Origin: Candidatus Xianfuyuplasma coldseepsis
GTDB taxonomy: Bacteria > Bacillota_I > Bacilli_A > Izemoplasmatales > Izemoplasmataceae
Reading direction: 5' to 3'
DNA: 64,000 nucleotides
Assembly: GCF_014023125.1 (NCBI RefSeq)
Contig: NZ_CP048914.1
Location: 1,578,698-1,642,697, forward strand
The position numbers were made by a program, and so were the translations under genes. The notes beneath the pieces are model-generated. The model did not search any database and was not told the DNA's origin. It was given only the letters and a program-made list of their open reading frames with translations. Below, piece by piece: positions 17,357-25,916 of this stretch. Each line of letters starts with the position of its first letter. Position 1 is the stretch's first letter.

Positions 17357-19918
17357 ATGGATGCAATTGACAAATCACAATACACGCCGATGATGCGTCA
17401 ATATCTTACGATTAAAGAAGACTATAACGATGCTATAGTCTTTTTTCGACTGGGTGACTTCTATGAAATGTTCTTTACCGATGCCTATCTCGCATCCCGT
17501 GAGCTTGAAATCCAATTAACCGGACGGGACGCCGGCGCAAAAGAACGCGTTCCGATGTGTGGTGTGCCCCATCATGCGGCGGATGCATACATTGAACGTC
17601 TCATTCAAAAAGGATACAAAGTAGCCATTTGTGAACAAGTCGAAGACCCGGCAACTGCCAAAGGAATTGTCAAACGCGATGTCGTTCGGCTGATTACACC
17701 TGGTACGTACATGGAAGGTACATCAGATGACATCAATTATCTTGCATCGATTGGTATCAATCCGAAAAACTACACCATCAGCTATCTCGACCTTTCCACA
17801 GGAGATACGTACAGTATCCTGCTCCCGAAAGATCTCAATATCCTAATCAATGAATTATTGCAAATTCAACCAAAAGAAATCATCATCGCCAATACCATCG
17901 ATGAGAGTCATTTGGAACAATATATCAAATCCGAAGGTGTCCTCGTCTCGTATAATAGCGATATTGATGTCCCTAGTGTCTTTGATCATCTCTATCAGAC
18001 ACTTCCCTCAAAAGAAGAGAAAAAGACCTTTAAACGTCTATTAAACTATATTATCAAGACCCAAAAACGAGAATTAATGCATCTAAAAGATGTCACCATT
18101 TTGGAAGCGTCCAGTTATCTTCGGATGGATTCCAATACCGTTAAAAATCTTGAAATTACCGAAACCATGCGATCGAACAACCGCATTGGCAGTTTGTTTT
18201 GGTTGATGGATCATTGCGAAACCGCAATGGGGAGTCGTTATTTAAAGAAACAACTATTACGACCTTTGGTAAACAAGAATACAATCATTACTCGGTACGA
18301 TACAATTGATGTCCTCAATAACGAATTTATCGTGAAACAAGAACTACGCGACCTATTAAAAAACGTCTATGATTTGGAACGGATTGTCGGTCGCATCAGT
18401 TATGGGAATACCAATGCGAAAGACATGGTCCAATTGCGACGAAGTCTATCCATCTTACCAGAGTTAAAAGAAAAACTACTCGCACTTAAGACGCCACATA
18501 CAACGTTTTTAGCCGATACCATCGATCCCTTACGTCCATTGTATGATGTGTTAGAACGTGCCATCGAAGACGACCCACCCCTCACAATCAAAGAAGGGGG
18601 CATCATCAAAGAAGGATATAACGCTGATCTGGATGCGATTAAAAACAGTGCTTTAAATGTCAAAGAGTGGTTGCATGAACTCGCCGAACAAGAACGTGAA
18701 AAGACCGGTATCAAGAAACTGAAGATTGGGTATAACCGTGTTTTCGGGTATTATATTGAAATCCCCAAAGGTCAAGTCGCCAATGTCAAAGATGAATTTG
18801 GCTATACTCGAAAACAAACCTTAACCAATAGTGAACGCTACATCACCGAAGAACTCAAACAAAAGGAAACGATTATTTTAAGCAGTGAGGAAAAAAGCAT
18901 TCAACTGGAATATGAACTATTTATCGAGCTCCGGGATCAAGCACGAGGCTATATTCACACCATCCAGCAAAATGCGAATATCTTAAGTGAAGTCGATATG
19001 TTAATCAGTCTATCAATTAGTAGCGAAGAACTCAATCTCGTTCGCCCTGTCTTAAACGATGATAACACGATTGAAATCACCGACTCACGTCATCCGATTG
19101 TTGAAAAAGTTCTAACCGATGATGTCTTTGTTCCCAATGACATTGTCCTCAATAAACATACAGATATTCTCCTTATTACCGGACCGAACATGTCGGGTAA
19201 ATCTACCTATATGCGGCAAATGGCCATCACTGCCATCCTTGCCCAAATTGGGTCGTTTGTCCCCGCAAAAGAAGCGCATATACCAGTATTTGATGCCATC
19301 TATACAAGGATTGGTGCCGCCGATGACTTGGTCAGTGGAAAATCGACCTTTATGGTGGAAATGCTCGATGCCAACAATGCGATTCAGCATGCAACAACCA
19401 ATTCCTTGATTCTATTTGATGAAATTGGTCGTGGTACCGCAACCTATGATGGTATGGCACTCGCTCAAGCAATCATTGAATACATTCATGAAAAGATTGG
19501 TGCTAAGACCTTATTTTCAACGCATTATCATGAACTAACCGATTTGGATAAATCCTTGTCGAAATTACGCAATGTACACGTTAGTGCCAAAGATCAGAAT
19601 GGAACCATTTTATTTCTTCACAAAGTAAAAGAAGGTCCCACCGATAAATCCTATGGTATCAATGTTGCAAGTTTAGCCAACTTACCACAAGGATTGATTG
19701 AACGCTCAAAAATGATATTGAACAATCTCGAAGAACAACATGATCAACTAATTGATCACAGTTCAATCAACCTCTTTAATTTCGATGATTTTGAAACCGA
19801 CAACAGCGAACCCGAAATTAAAGACGAAATCATTCAATTGTTAGAAGATATTGATATTGACGAATTGACGCCACTTGAAGCGTTAAATCTTCTTCATAAA
19901 ATCATTCAAAAATTATAG
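17357..19918 (+). CDS. mutS: DNA mismatch repair protein MutS
   Basis: Mismatch-recognition ATPase. The N-terminal mismatch-binding domain has the FFRLGDFYEMFF wedge motif (Phe-x-Glu), followed by connector, lever and clamp domains and the ABC-type ATPase with Walker A GPNMSGKST (about 609-617), Walker B and STHYHEL. 853 residues, full length. A TTG lies upstream in frame but touches the GAGGAG site, so ATG 17357, ten bases after it, is chosen. mutL is 3.3 kb away, separated by msrB, a TnpB element and two genes. Confidence 0.97.
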   Translation: MDAIDKSQYTPMMRQYLTIKEDYNDAIVFFRLGDFYEMFFTDAYLASRELEIQLTGRDAGAKERVPMCGVPHHAADAYIERLIQKGYKVAICEQVEDPATAKGIVKRDVVRLITPGTYMEGTSDDINYLASIGINPKNYTISYLDLSTGDTYSILLPKDLNILINELLQIQPKEIIIANTIDESHLEQYIKSEGVLVSYNSDIDVPSVFDHLYQTLPSKEEKKTFKRLLNYIIKTQKRELMHLKDVTILEASSYLRMDSNTVKNLEITETMRSNNRIGSLFWLMDHCETAMGSRYLKKQLLRPLVNKNTIITRYDTIDVLNNEFIVKQELRDLLKNVYDLERIVGRISYGNTNAKDMVQLRRSLSILPELKEKLLALKTPHTTFLADTIDPLRPLYDVLERAIEDDPPLTIKEGGIIKEGYNADLDAIKNSALNVKEWLHELAEQEREKTGIKKLKIGYNRVFGYYIEIPKGQVANVKDEFGYTRKQTLTNSERYITEELKQKETIILSSEEKSIQLEYELFIELRDQARGYIHTIQQNANILSEVDMLISLSISSEELNLVRPVLNDDNTIEITDSRHPIVEKVLTDDVFVPNDIVLNKHTDILLITGPNMSGKSTYMRQMAITAILAQIGSFVPAKEAHIPVFDAIYTRIGAADDLVSGKSTFMVEMLDANNAIQHATTNSLILFDEIGRGTATYDGMALAQAIIEYIHEKIGAKTLFSTHYHELTDLDKSLSKLRNVHVSAKDQNGTILFLHKVKEGPTDKSYGINVASLANLPQGLIERSKMILNNLEEQHDQLIDHSSINLFNFDDFETDNSEPEIKDEIIQLLEDIDIDELTPLEALNLLHKIIQKL

Positions 19919-19940
19919 CCTTTCACAGGCTATTTTTTTG
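19915..19940 (+). terminator. mutS terminator containing the stop codon
   Basis: ATAGCCT (19915-19921) pairs with AGGCTAT (19927-19933), followed by T7. The TAG stop (19916-19918) is in the left arm. Confidence 0.85.
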
Positions 19941-19972
19941 TGTTTGCGATATACTATACATGAGGTGATATA

Positions 19973-20401
19973 ATGAAAAAATACAATGATGAAATCCTGA
20001 AATTGACACCGATTCAGTACCATGTAACCCAAGAAAACGGAACCGAACGACCCTATACGAATGAGTACGATCAAGAGTTTCGGGATGGAATTTATGTTGA
20101 TATCATATCGAAAAAAGTATTGTTTTCTTCGAATGACAAATTTGACAGTCACTGTGGCTGGCCTTCCTTTACAAAACCAGTAGACGAATCTGAAGTGTTG
20201 GAGAAAAAGGATATTAGTCACGGCATGATCCGCATGGAAGTCCGAAGTACGGATGCCAATAGTCATTTAGGGCATGTATTTGATGATGGTCCCAACGGCC
20301 AGTTACGCTATTGCATCAATAGTGCCGCACTCGAGTTTATCCCCAAAGACGAGATGAAACGAAGAGGGTATGAGTCGTATCTGTCGTTGTTTGATGAATA
20401 G
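19973..20401 (+). CDS. msrB: Peptide methionine-R-sulfoxide reductase MsrB
   Basis: Reduces methionine-R-sulfoxide in oxidised proteins. The 142 residues contain [30 protein letters not shown] and the catalytic RYCINSAAL with the nucleophilic Cys. The two CxxC pairs that bind zinc in many MsrB proteins are absent ([15 protein letters not shown] in place of the first), so this is the zinc-free form. No msrA is adjacent. GAGGTGATATA precedes ATG. Confidence 0.93.
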   Translation: MKKYNDEILKLTPIQYHVTQENGTERPYTNEYDQEFRDGIYVDIISKKVLFSSNDKFDSHCGWPSFTKPVDESEVLEKKDISHGMIRMEVRSTDANSHLGHVFDDGPNGQLRYCINSAALEFIPKDEMKRRGYESYLSLFDE

Positions 20402-20427
20402 ACAACCGTACTGATGCATAACTATTG

Positions 20428-20459
20428 AAGAAAACACAACTGCGATTGTGTTTTCTTTT
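20428..20459 (+). terminator. msrB terminator
   Basis: A 12-bp perfect stem (20428-20439 with 20446-20457) plus T run. The TnpB element begins about 15 bases beyond. Confidence 0.85.
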
Positions 20460-20473
20460 TGCGTATTACCAAA

Positions 20474-20690
20474 GTGAACCTGCTCCCACCACTTAATGAA
20501 AAATCATTTGAAGTGGGGGCTTCTCGGGTAATGCGCTCTAGTGCGCGCAACTGGACCGAGCGATCGAGTCTGTCCCATACTCTTTATATAGATATTTAGA
20601 TAGACCTTCAGTAGCGATGTTAATCGCGGCATTCAGGTCTCTATCCATCTCATTTCCACAATCACATGTATATTCTCTTTGTGAGAGTGA
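20474..20690 (-). ncRNA. Predicted omega (guide) RNA scaffold at the right end of the TnpB element
   Basis: In this family the guide RNA is cut from the 3' part of the tnpB transcript and extends past the element end. Read on the - strand after the tnpB stop comes GAAGCCCCCACTT, an inner AATGA-TTTT-TCATT hairpin, AAGTGGTGGGAGC and then GGTTCAC, a nested stem typical of these scaffolds (20474-20522). The guide would be the flanking host sequence, beginning TTTGGTAATACGC. The 5' limit within tnpB is not visible and the figure given is a rough guess. Confidence 0.6.
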
Positions 20691-21707
20691 TATGTCATGT
20701 AATTCATCGCATATACTACAGGTTTTACTAGATGGATAATATTTGTTAATCTTGATGAGGGTTTTTCCTTCATCTTTTGTTTTATACTCTAGATATCTTG
20801 TAAAGGTTCCATAAGATGTATCGGAAATAGATTTACGGAAATGCTTGTTTTTCGCTATTTCTTTTAAATCTAAATCTTCGATACATATCATATCATAGTT
20901 GCTTACGAGATATCGTGATGCTTTATGTAGAAAGTCGTTCCGTTGATTCTTGATGTGTTGATGGATCCGTTGTACTTGTCGTTTCTGTTTCTCCCATCGG
21001 TGTGAACCTTTCTTTCTGCGTGATAGAACTCGTTGAGCTCTAGCTAGTTTATCAAGAGAGTTCTTGAAATACATAGGGTATTCACCATAGGTGCTATCAC
21101 TTCCGACATAGAGATGTCGTAATGAAAAGTCTAAACCAATGATACTGTTTCGTTTTATAGTTGGTGTTTCTTGTTCATACTGGATGCGAAGGGATACATA
21201 ATATTTACCTGCTTCTCGTTTGATCGTTGCTGCTTTGATGATAGAATCATTTGGTAAATCGCGATGTAGTTTTATCTTAATCCATCCTAGTTTTGGAAGT
21301 TTGAGTTTCTTACCGTCTAGTCGGATATTGTTGCTTATGGTGTGAGTTGTATAGGACTGTACTGGATTATGTCGTGATTTCATTCGTGGTTTATCATGAG
21401 TACCATTGAAGAAGTTAGTAAATGCATTCTTCTGATTCAACCAGGATGTAGTGAGTGCTTGGGAATCGACTTCATACATATATTCATAGAAATGTTTAAG
21501 TGCCGCGGGATTGGTATATGTATGTGAATGTAGTAGTTCTGGATACTCTCTATACATTTCATAGATTGTCTCTCGTTCTGATAGAAGCACATTCCACATT
21601 TGTCGAGTACACCCAAATGTTTTTTCAATCAGTTCTTTTTGATAATTACTAGGTTTGATTCGATATACATATCCTCTTATTACACTAACTATATAACTCA
21701 CCTCCAA
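20538..21707 (-). CDS. tnpB: RNA-guided nuclease TnpB (IS200/IS605 OrfB)
   Basis: Up to 389 residues. The RuvC-like catalytic acids are intact: Asp193 (GLDFSLRH), Glu277 (CIEDLDL) and Asp357 (DRDLNAA). The zinc finger keeps C330, C333, C348 and C350. The N-terminal RGYVYRIKPSNYQKELI is the usual TnpB opening. The start is a problem: the frame opens with TTG 21707 and GTG 21701, both overlapping the GGAGGTGAG site; the nearest well-spaced codon is ATA 21692, and no ATG/GTG/TTG follows soon. The gene looks functional otherwise. Base composition resembles the neighbours. Confidence 0.93.
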   Translation of the reverse strand: MEVSYIVSVIRGYVYRIKPSNYQKELIEKTFGCTRQMWNVLLSERETIYEMYREYPELLHSHTYTNPAALKHFYEYMYEVDSQALTTSWLNQKNAFTNFFNGTHDKPRMKSRHNPVQSYTTHTISNNIRLDGKKLKLPKLGWIKIKLHRDLPNDSIIKAATIKREAGKYYVSLRIQYEQETPTIKRNSIIGLDFSLRHLYVGSDSTYGEYPMYFKNSLDKLARAQRVLSRRKKGSHRWEKQKRQVQRIHQHIKNQRNDFLHKASRYLVSNYDMICIEDLDLKEIAKNKHFRKSISDTSYGTFTRYLEYKTKDEGKTLIKINKYYPSSKTCSICDELHDISLSQREYTCDCGNEMDRDLNAAINIATEGLSKYLYKEYGTDSIARSSCAH

Positions 21708-21713
21708 ACAAAA

Positions 21714-21774
21714 AAGTGCTGTCGAAAATATATTCCAAAGAAGGGGCTTTAGGTTATATTTTGGCTTAGCACTT
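21714..21774 (-). repeat. Left-end composite hairpin of the TnpB element
   Basis: Nested inverted repeats: AAGTGCT (21714-21720) with AGCACTT (21768-21774); AAAATATA (21725-21732) with TATATTTT (21755-21762); and an inner CCAAAG ... CTTTAGG near 21735-21753. Such folded single-stranded ends are what Y1 transposases recognise. Confidence 0.65.
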
Positions 21775-21776
21775 AT

Positions 21777-22025
21777 ATCAATATCTTTGTTATGGATATT
21801 ATATCATTTTTTATGGAAATAGTCTATTATTCGTTGTTGATAAAATTACGGATATATTGAACCAAATCGCCATTCCATTCATCTCGCCAGTTATGACATT
21901 AGTTGTCCTTGAACAGGGAGTTTTCTGGAATACACTAGATAAATGATACATTCAGTGTAGAACTTTAAAATGAAATATAGTACAATACAATTGATAAAGA
22001 TAGATGTAAGAGAGGTGAGTTGTTT
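21777..22025. other. Gap between the TnpB element and the next gene
   Basis: Together with the element's left end this makes a gene-free stretch of about 320 bases. It holds a small palindrome (AATATC/GATATT near 21781-21800), an open frame of about 45 codons ending at 21946 that has no ribosome binding site and no recognised product, and a probable -10 (TACAAT near 21981) ahead of the next gene. I see no RNA gene. The short open frame may be the remnant of a gene broken before or by the insertion. Confidence 0.4.
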
Positions 22026-22412
22026 GTGAAAAAACAAATGGTATTTTCAGTAGTATACGGTGTTATTGGAATTGGAATCATTGGATTGTGGATCATGCTG
22101 ATAGGTACCAATCAAGTTCCTGAGTTTGAAACAGAACCAGTTGGGATTGTATTTCATATCATTATCGAAATCACGATGGCGCTGTTTGCGCTTGTGACTG
22201 CATGGTTATTGTACAAATCTGCATCATTACGATTCCCGATATTGTTGCTAACCAATGGTCTGTTGATGTATTCTGTCGTGAACTCAGCTGGATACTATGG
22301 CGATGCTCAAAACTACTCGATGATTGCGTTGTTCGCGATAATCTTGGCATTTGTGATTTATACATCAATCGATACAATCAACATCATGAAGAATCCAACA
22401 AACACAAAATAA
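22026..22412 (+). CDS. Small four-helix membrane protein, unknown
   Basis: Not recognised. The 128 residues give four predicted membrane helices (about 5-27, 40-62, 68-86, 93-113) with short loops and a positively charged C-terminal tail. No motif stands out. A GTG start at 22026 is chosen because it lies 8 bases after GAGGTG; a TTG two codons upstream is the alternative. It ends in a bidirectional hairpin that also carries the next gene's promoter in its tail. Confidence 0.6.
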   Translation: MKKQMVFSVVYGVIGIGIIGLWIMLIGTNQVPEFETEPVGIVFHIIIEITMALFALVTAWLLYKSASLRFPILLLTNGLLMYSVVNSAGYYGDAQNYSMIALFAIILAFVIYTSIDTINIMKNPTNTK

Positions 22413-22443
22413 AGACCATTTTCGGTCTTTATTTTGTTATAAT
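22406..22443 (+). terminator. Terminator merged with the SagB-like gene's promoter
   Basis: A 12-bp stem (22406-22417 with 22424-22435) contains the TAA stop. Its T-rich tail runs directly into TGT-TATAAT (22435-22443), the extended -10 of the next gene, 17 bases before that ATG. Confidence 0.8.
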
Positions 22444-22460
22444 GGGAATGAGGTGATTCG

Positions 22461-23210
22461 ATGAAACATTCAGTAAGTGAAACAATCAGAAACAATCGTT
22501 CAGCAATTAAACCATCATGGCCAGAGCTGCGATCGATTAAGACACCACGCGATCTAGGAGAACAGCGCCCAGAACAGTTTAAACCACAGTTGCCAAATAC
22601 AGACATTGTGCAACTTCTCCATGAGTTCCCTGATATTACTCAAAAAACATTAATGGAATGTATCCAAAATCGACGATCGTTACGATCGTACAGTGAGACA
22701 TCATTGACGCTCGAAGAAGTAAGTTATTTGTTATATGAGACCGCCCGTGTTGATAATTTTAAACCAGGTGTCACATTTCGCACAATCCCAACGGGTGGGG
22801 CGACGAATGCGATGGAAACCTATGTCTATATTCACCATGTAGAAGGAATCAAGCAAGGATTATATCACTACTTACAAGTAGATCACAAATTGCAGTTGCT
22901 TGATCAAGAAAAAGACATTGCTACCAGAGTGAATGACGCATTGTTTCATCAATTGCGCGGAGCGAGTATTGTTGTCTTTATGACAGCCATTCCTGCACGC
23001 AGTGAATACAAGTATAGTTTCTGTGCACATAAAATGATTGCCATGGAAGCAGGACACGCTGGACAAAATTGTAGCTTAGCAGCTGAAGTCATCGACGCTG
23101 GCGCTTGTTGCATCGCAGCCTACCATCAAGATTTAATGGACGAACTACTTCAAGTAGATGGCCAGGAAGAATTTGCAACCTATGCGCTTACGATTGGTAA
23201 AAAGAAATAG
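22461..23210 (+). CDS. SagB/ThcOx-type nitroreductase-fold oxidoreductase
   Basis: A 249-residue FMN-dependent oxidoreductase of the SagB-type dehydrogenase family. NRRSLRSYSE is the FMN phosphate-binding motif; RTIPTGGATNAMETYV and AGHAGQNCSLAAE are typical of the SagB branch. SagB proteins oxidise azolines in thiazole/oxazole-modified peptides, but many stand-alone copies exist without peptide clusters. No SagC/SagD-type cyclodehydratase or precursor peptide is seen nearby, so a general reductase role is as likely. GAGGTGATTCG precedes ATG. Confidence 0.82.
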   Translation: MKHSVSETIRNNRSAIKPSWPELRSIKTPRDLGEQRPEQFKPQLPNTDIVQLLHEFPDITQKTLMECIQNRRSLRSYSETSLTLEEVSYLLYETARVDNFKPGVTFRTIPTGGATNAMETYVYIHHVEGIKQGLYHYLQVDHKLQLLDQEKDIATRVNDALFHQLRGASIVVFMTAIPARSEYKYSFCAHKMIAMEAGHAGQNCSLAAEVIDAGACCIAAYHQDLMDELLQVDGQEEFATYALTIGKKK

Positions 23211-23262
23211 ATTTATTACCAGTTATCCGCTATAATAGGAACAACGAAAGAAGGTTTTATTT

Positions 23263-25023
23263 ATGGGTAAAATCATCCAATTAACAGACAAATTAAGCAA
23301 CCTTATCGCTGCTGGTGAAGTTGTTGAAAATATGGCAAGTGTTGTCAAAGAACTTGTTGAAAATAGCATTGATGCGAATAGTACGACTATTCAGATTGAT
23401 TTACAGGATGCTGGGTTGAACGAAATTAAAGTTACTGATGACGGAGAAGGGATGAGTCCTGAGGATATGAAAATGGCCTTAACCCGGCACGCCACATCAA
23501 AAATCAAAACTGAACACGATTTATTTCATATTCAATCACTGGGGTTTCGTGGAGAAGCATTACCAAGCATCGCCAGTGTGTCCCATTTTGAAATGATCAG
23601 TAGTTTTGAAGGTGTTGGCCACCGTCTGTTCTACTTAAAAGGAAAACTCCAAGAAGAAGGTGAATACGCACCAAAACAAGGAACAACAATTACCGTGCGG
23701 TACTTGTTTTACAATACACCCGCTCGTTTAAAACATCTTCGGGCAACAACAACAGAGTTGTCGTATATCGTTGATTATGTGAATAAAATCGCCTTGTCCC
23801 ATCCTGAGATTAAATTCACATTAACCAATGATCAACGTGTCTTGTTTCGCTCCAATGGAAACAAGGATGTCTTACAAGTGTTGTCCAACATCTATAATAT
23901 CGATATCATCAAAGCAATGGTTCCGTTTGCCAATGAAAATAGTTACTTTTCGATTAGTGGATATCTAACGAAACCGCTATTTACACGTTCAACAAGAAAC
24001 CATATAACGATTGTTGCCAACGACCGGATGATTAAGAACAACAAACTCATCAAAGCGGTAACCGAAGGATATCGAACCTATCTACCAATTGGCAAGTATC
24101 CGATTGTATTCTTAAAAATCGACCTTGATCCATTATTGATTGATGTCAATGTTCATCCACAGAAACTGGAAGTGAAATTTACCGAAGAGCGGATGTTATT
24201 ATCATTGGTTACTTCGACGATTCTAGAGACACTAAAACAACAATCATTGATTCCAAAGGTGGAAAAGAAACCGGTGGAACAACCCTATAAATATGAAACG
24301 TTAAATCTAAAAACCGAAGAACAACCATCCCTTGTTAAGGAAGATTTTGTCAATTATTTGAATACATTGACAAAGAAAAAACAAGCAGAAACACCACCTC
24401 CACAACCACACAAACAACTTGTTGTTGAGGAGACTCGAAAATTACCACGACTCGAGTACATTGGCCAGTTCATGGGAACCTATTTACTGGCACAGAATGA
24501 AGAAGGACTCTATATCGTCGACCAACATGCGGCAGCAGAACGAATTCGCTATGAACGCTATCGTCGCTTATTTGGTGAAGTAGAGACAAAGGTTCAAGAA
24601 TTATTGATTCCTATGACCTTGAATCTATCGAATCACGAAGTCCTGCAATTGAATGATCACTTGGATGCCTTCACTTCATTCGGCATTACCGCGAAACCAA
24701 ATAATTATCAAGGAATAGATATTTATACGGTTCCCAATTGGTTCCCGGAAAATTACGAACTTAGTTATACCGAAGAAATTGCGAAATTTATTTTAGAAGG
24801 ACGCGACATTACGATTACGGATGTTCGTGATTCGCTCGCAAAGAACCTGTCGTGCAAACACTCGATTAAAGCCAATAAGTTCATTAATGAGAAAGAAATT
24901 ACGATTTTATTTCAAGATTTATCCAATTGTGAAAACCCCTATACCTGTCCACATGGCCGTCCGGTAATCATTCATTTTACGGTTTCAGAAATCGAAAAAT
25001 TATTTAAACGGATTCAATCATGA
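23263..25023 (+). CDS. mutL: DNA mismatch repair protein MutL
   Basis: GHKL ATPase that links MutS to strand cutting. N-terminal motifs LVENSIDANS, DDGEGM and GFRGEALPSIASVS are intact. The C-terminal domain carries DQHAAAERIRYE (the DQHAx2Ex4E endonuclease motif) and CPHGRP, so it should nick DNA itself, as expected in an organism without MutH. 586 residues. miaA starts inside its stop codon (ATGA overlap). A TATAAT at 23231-23236 precedes it. Confidence 0.97.
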   Translation: MGKIIQLTDKLSNLIAAGEVVENMASVVKELVENSIDANSTTIQIDLQDAGLNEIKVTDDGEGMSPEDMKMALTRHATSKIKTEHDLFHIQSLGFRGEALPSIASVSHFEMISSFEGVGHRLFYLKGKLQEEGEYAPKQGTTITVRYLFYNTPARLKHLRATTTELSYIVDYVNKIALSHPEIKFTLTNDQRVLFRSNGNKDVLQVLSNIYNIDIIKAMVPFANENSYFSISGYLTKPLFTRSTRNHITIVANDRMIKNNKLIKAVTEGYRTYLPIGKYPIVFLKIDLDPLLIDVNVHPQKLEVKFTEERMLLSLVTSTILETLKQQSLIPKVEKKPVEQPYKYETLNLKTEEQPSLVKEDFVNYLNTLTKKKQAETPPPQPHKQLVVEETRKLPRLEYIGQFMGTYLLAQNEEGLYIVDQHAAAERIRYERYRRLFGEVETKVQELLIPMTLNLSNHEVLQLNDHLDAFTSFGITAKPNNYQGIDIYTVPNWFPENYELSYTEEIAKFILEGRDITITDVRDSLAKNLSCKHSIKANKFINEKEITILFQDLSNCENPYTCPHGRPVIIHFTVSEIEKLFKRIQS

Positions 25024-25916
25024 TCATTGCGATTGTCGGTCCGACAGGGGTTGGTAAAACGGCTTTGTCCATCGCCCTTGCACAAGAATTACACACGGAG
25101 ATCATTAGTGGCGATAGTATTCAAGTATACCGAGGTATGGATATCGGAAGCGCAAAGATTACCCCTGAGGAAATGGCGGGAATCCCCCATCATTTGCTGG
25201 ATATTCTCGATCCAAAAGAAGAGTTTAGTGTTGCCGTCTTCCAATCGATGGTTCGTGACAAAATTACTGATTTTCAAAAACGAGAATTAACGCCTCTTAT
25301 CGTTGGTGGAACAGGACTCTATATTAAAAGTGTCCTCTATGATTACGACTTTACCGATGCCAAAAGAGATCCCGATTTAGCTGCTCAATATGAATCTTGC
25401 AGTAACGAAGAACTGTATGCACAACTAGAAATAAAAGACAAAAAAGCAACGAATAAAATTCATCCAAATAATCGTAAACGCGTGATTCAAGCGCTGATCC
25501 GTAGCGATACGAACAAAGTTGGGGATAATACCAACAAAGACGTACCACTATATGATTTCATCATTATTGGTTTAAAACTGGATCGCCAAACCTTGTATCA
25601 ACGGATCAATGACCGGGTCGATCAGATGATGGAAATGGGATTGGAAGAAGAGATGAAACACCTCTATCATAAGGGATTATCAAAAACCGCGAAACAAGCA
25701 ATTGGCTACAAAGAATGGATTCCCTATTTGAATGGGACGGCAACCAAGGAAGAGGTTGTGGAAGCGATTAAACAACACTCGCGAAACTTGGCCAAAAAAC
25801 AATACACATTCTTTGAACACCAATTTCCTGTTCATTGGATTGATGTCGATACACAACAATTCGATAACACCATCCAAAACGCGCTTGAACTCTTACGAAA
25901 AGAAGGTGTTTTATGA
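25020..25916 (+). CDS. miaA: tRNA dimethylallyltransferase
   Basis: Adds the dimethylallyl group to A37 of tRNA, giving the substrate of MiaB. 298 residues. P-loop GPTGVGKTALS near the start, then SGDSIQVYRGMDIGSAK and GGTGLYIKS, all standard. Overlaps mutL by 4 bases, the usual mutL-miaA pair, and overlaps the next gene by 4 bases, so mutL, miaA, the acyltransferase and the PH protein form one operon. Confidence 0.96.
   Translation: MIIAIVGPTGVGKTALSIALAQELHTEIISGDSIQVYRGMDIGSAKITPEEMAGIPHHLLDILDPKEEFSVAVFQSMVRDKITDFQKRELTPLIVGGTGLYIKSVLYDYDFTDAKRDPDLAAQYESCSNEELYAQLEIKDKKATNKIHPNNRKRVIQALIRSDTNKVGDNTNKDVPLYDFIIIGLKLDRQTLYQRINDRVDQMMEMGLEEEMKHLYHKGLSKTAKQAIGYKEWIPYLNGTATKEEVVEAIKQHSRNLAKKQYTFFEHQFPVHWIDVDTQQFDNTIQNALELLRKEGVL

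Larger units (their letters stand above)
20474..21776 (-). mobile_element. IS200/IS605-type element carrying only tnpB
   Basis: About 1.3 kb on the - strand. The left end (high coordinate) carries a composite hairpin just inside a TTGAT pentamer (21781-21777 on the - strand), the sort of target/TAM seen for ISDra2-like elements. The right end has a long hairpin followed by TTCAC (20478-20474). There is no tyrosine transposase gene tnpA, so the element could only move with help in trans. Ends are inferred from structure, without an empty-site comparison; the right boundary could be up to 16 bases further out. Confidence 0.7.

Noticed and set aside
21810..21946. Short open frame in the gap after the TnpB element
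   Set aside because: About 45 codons, no start signal, no recognised product. Mentioned only as a possible remnant, not annotated as a gene.
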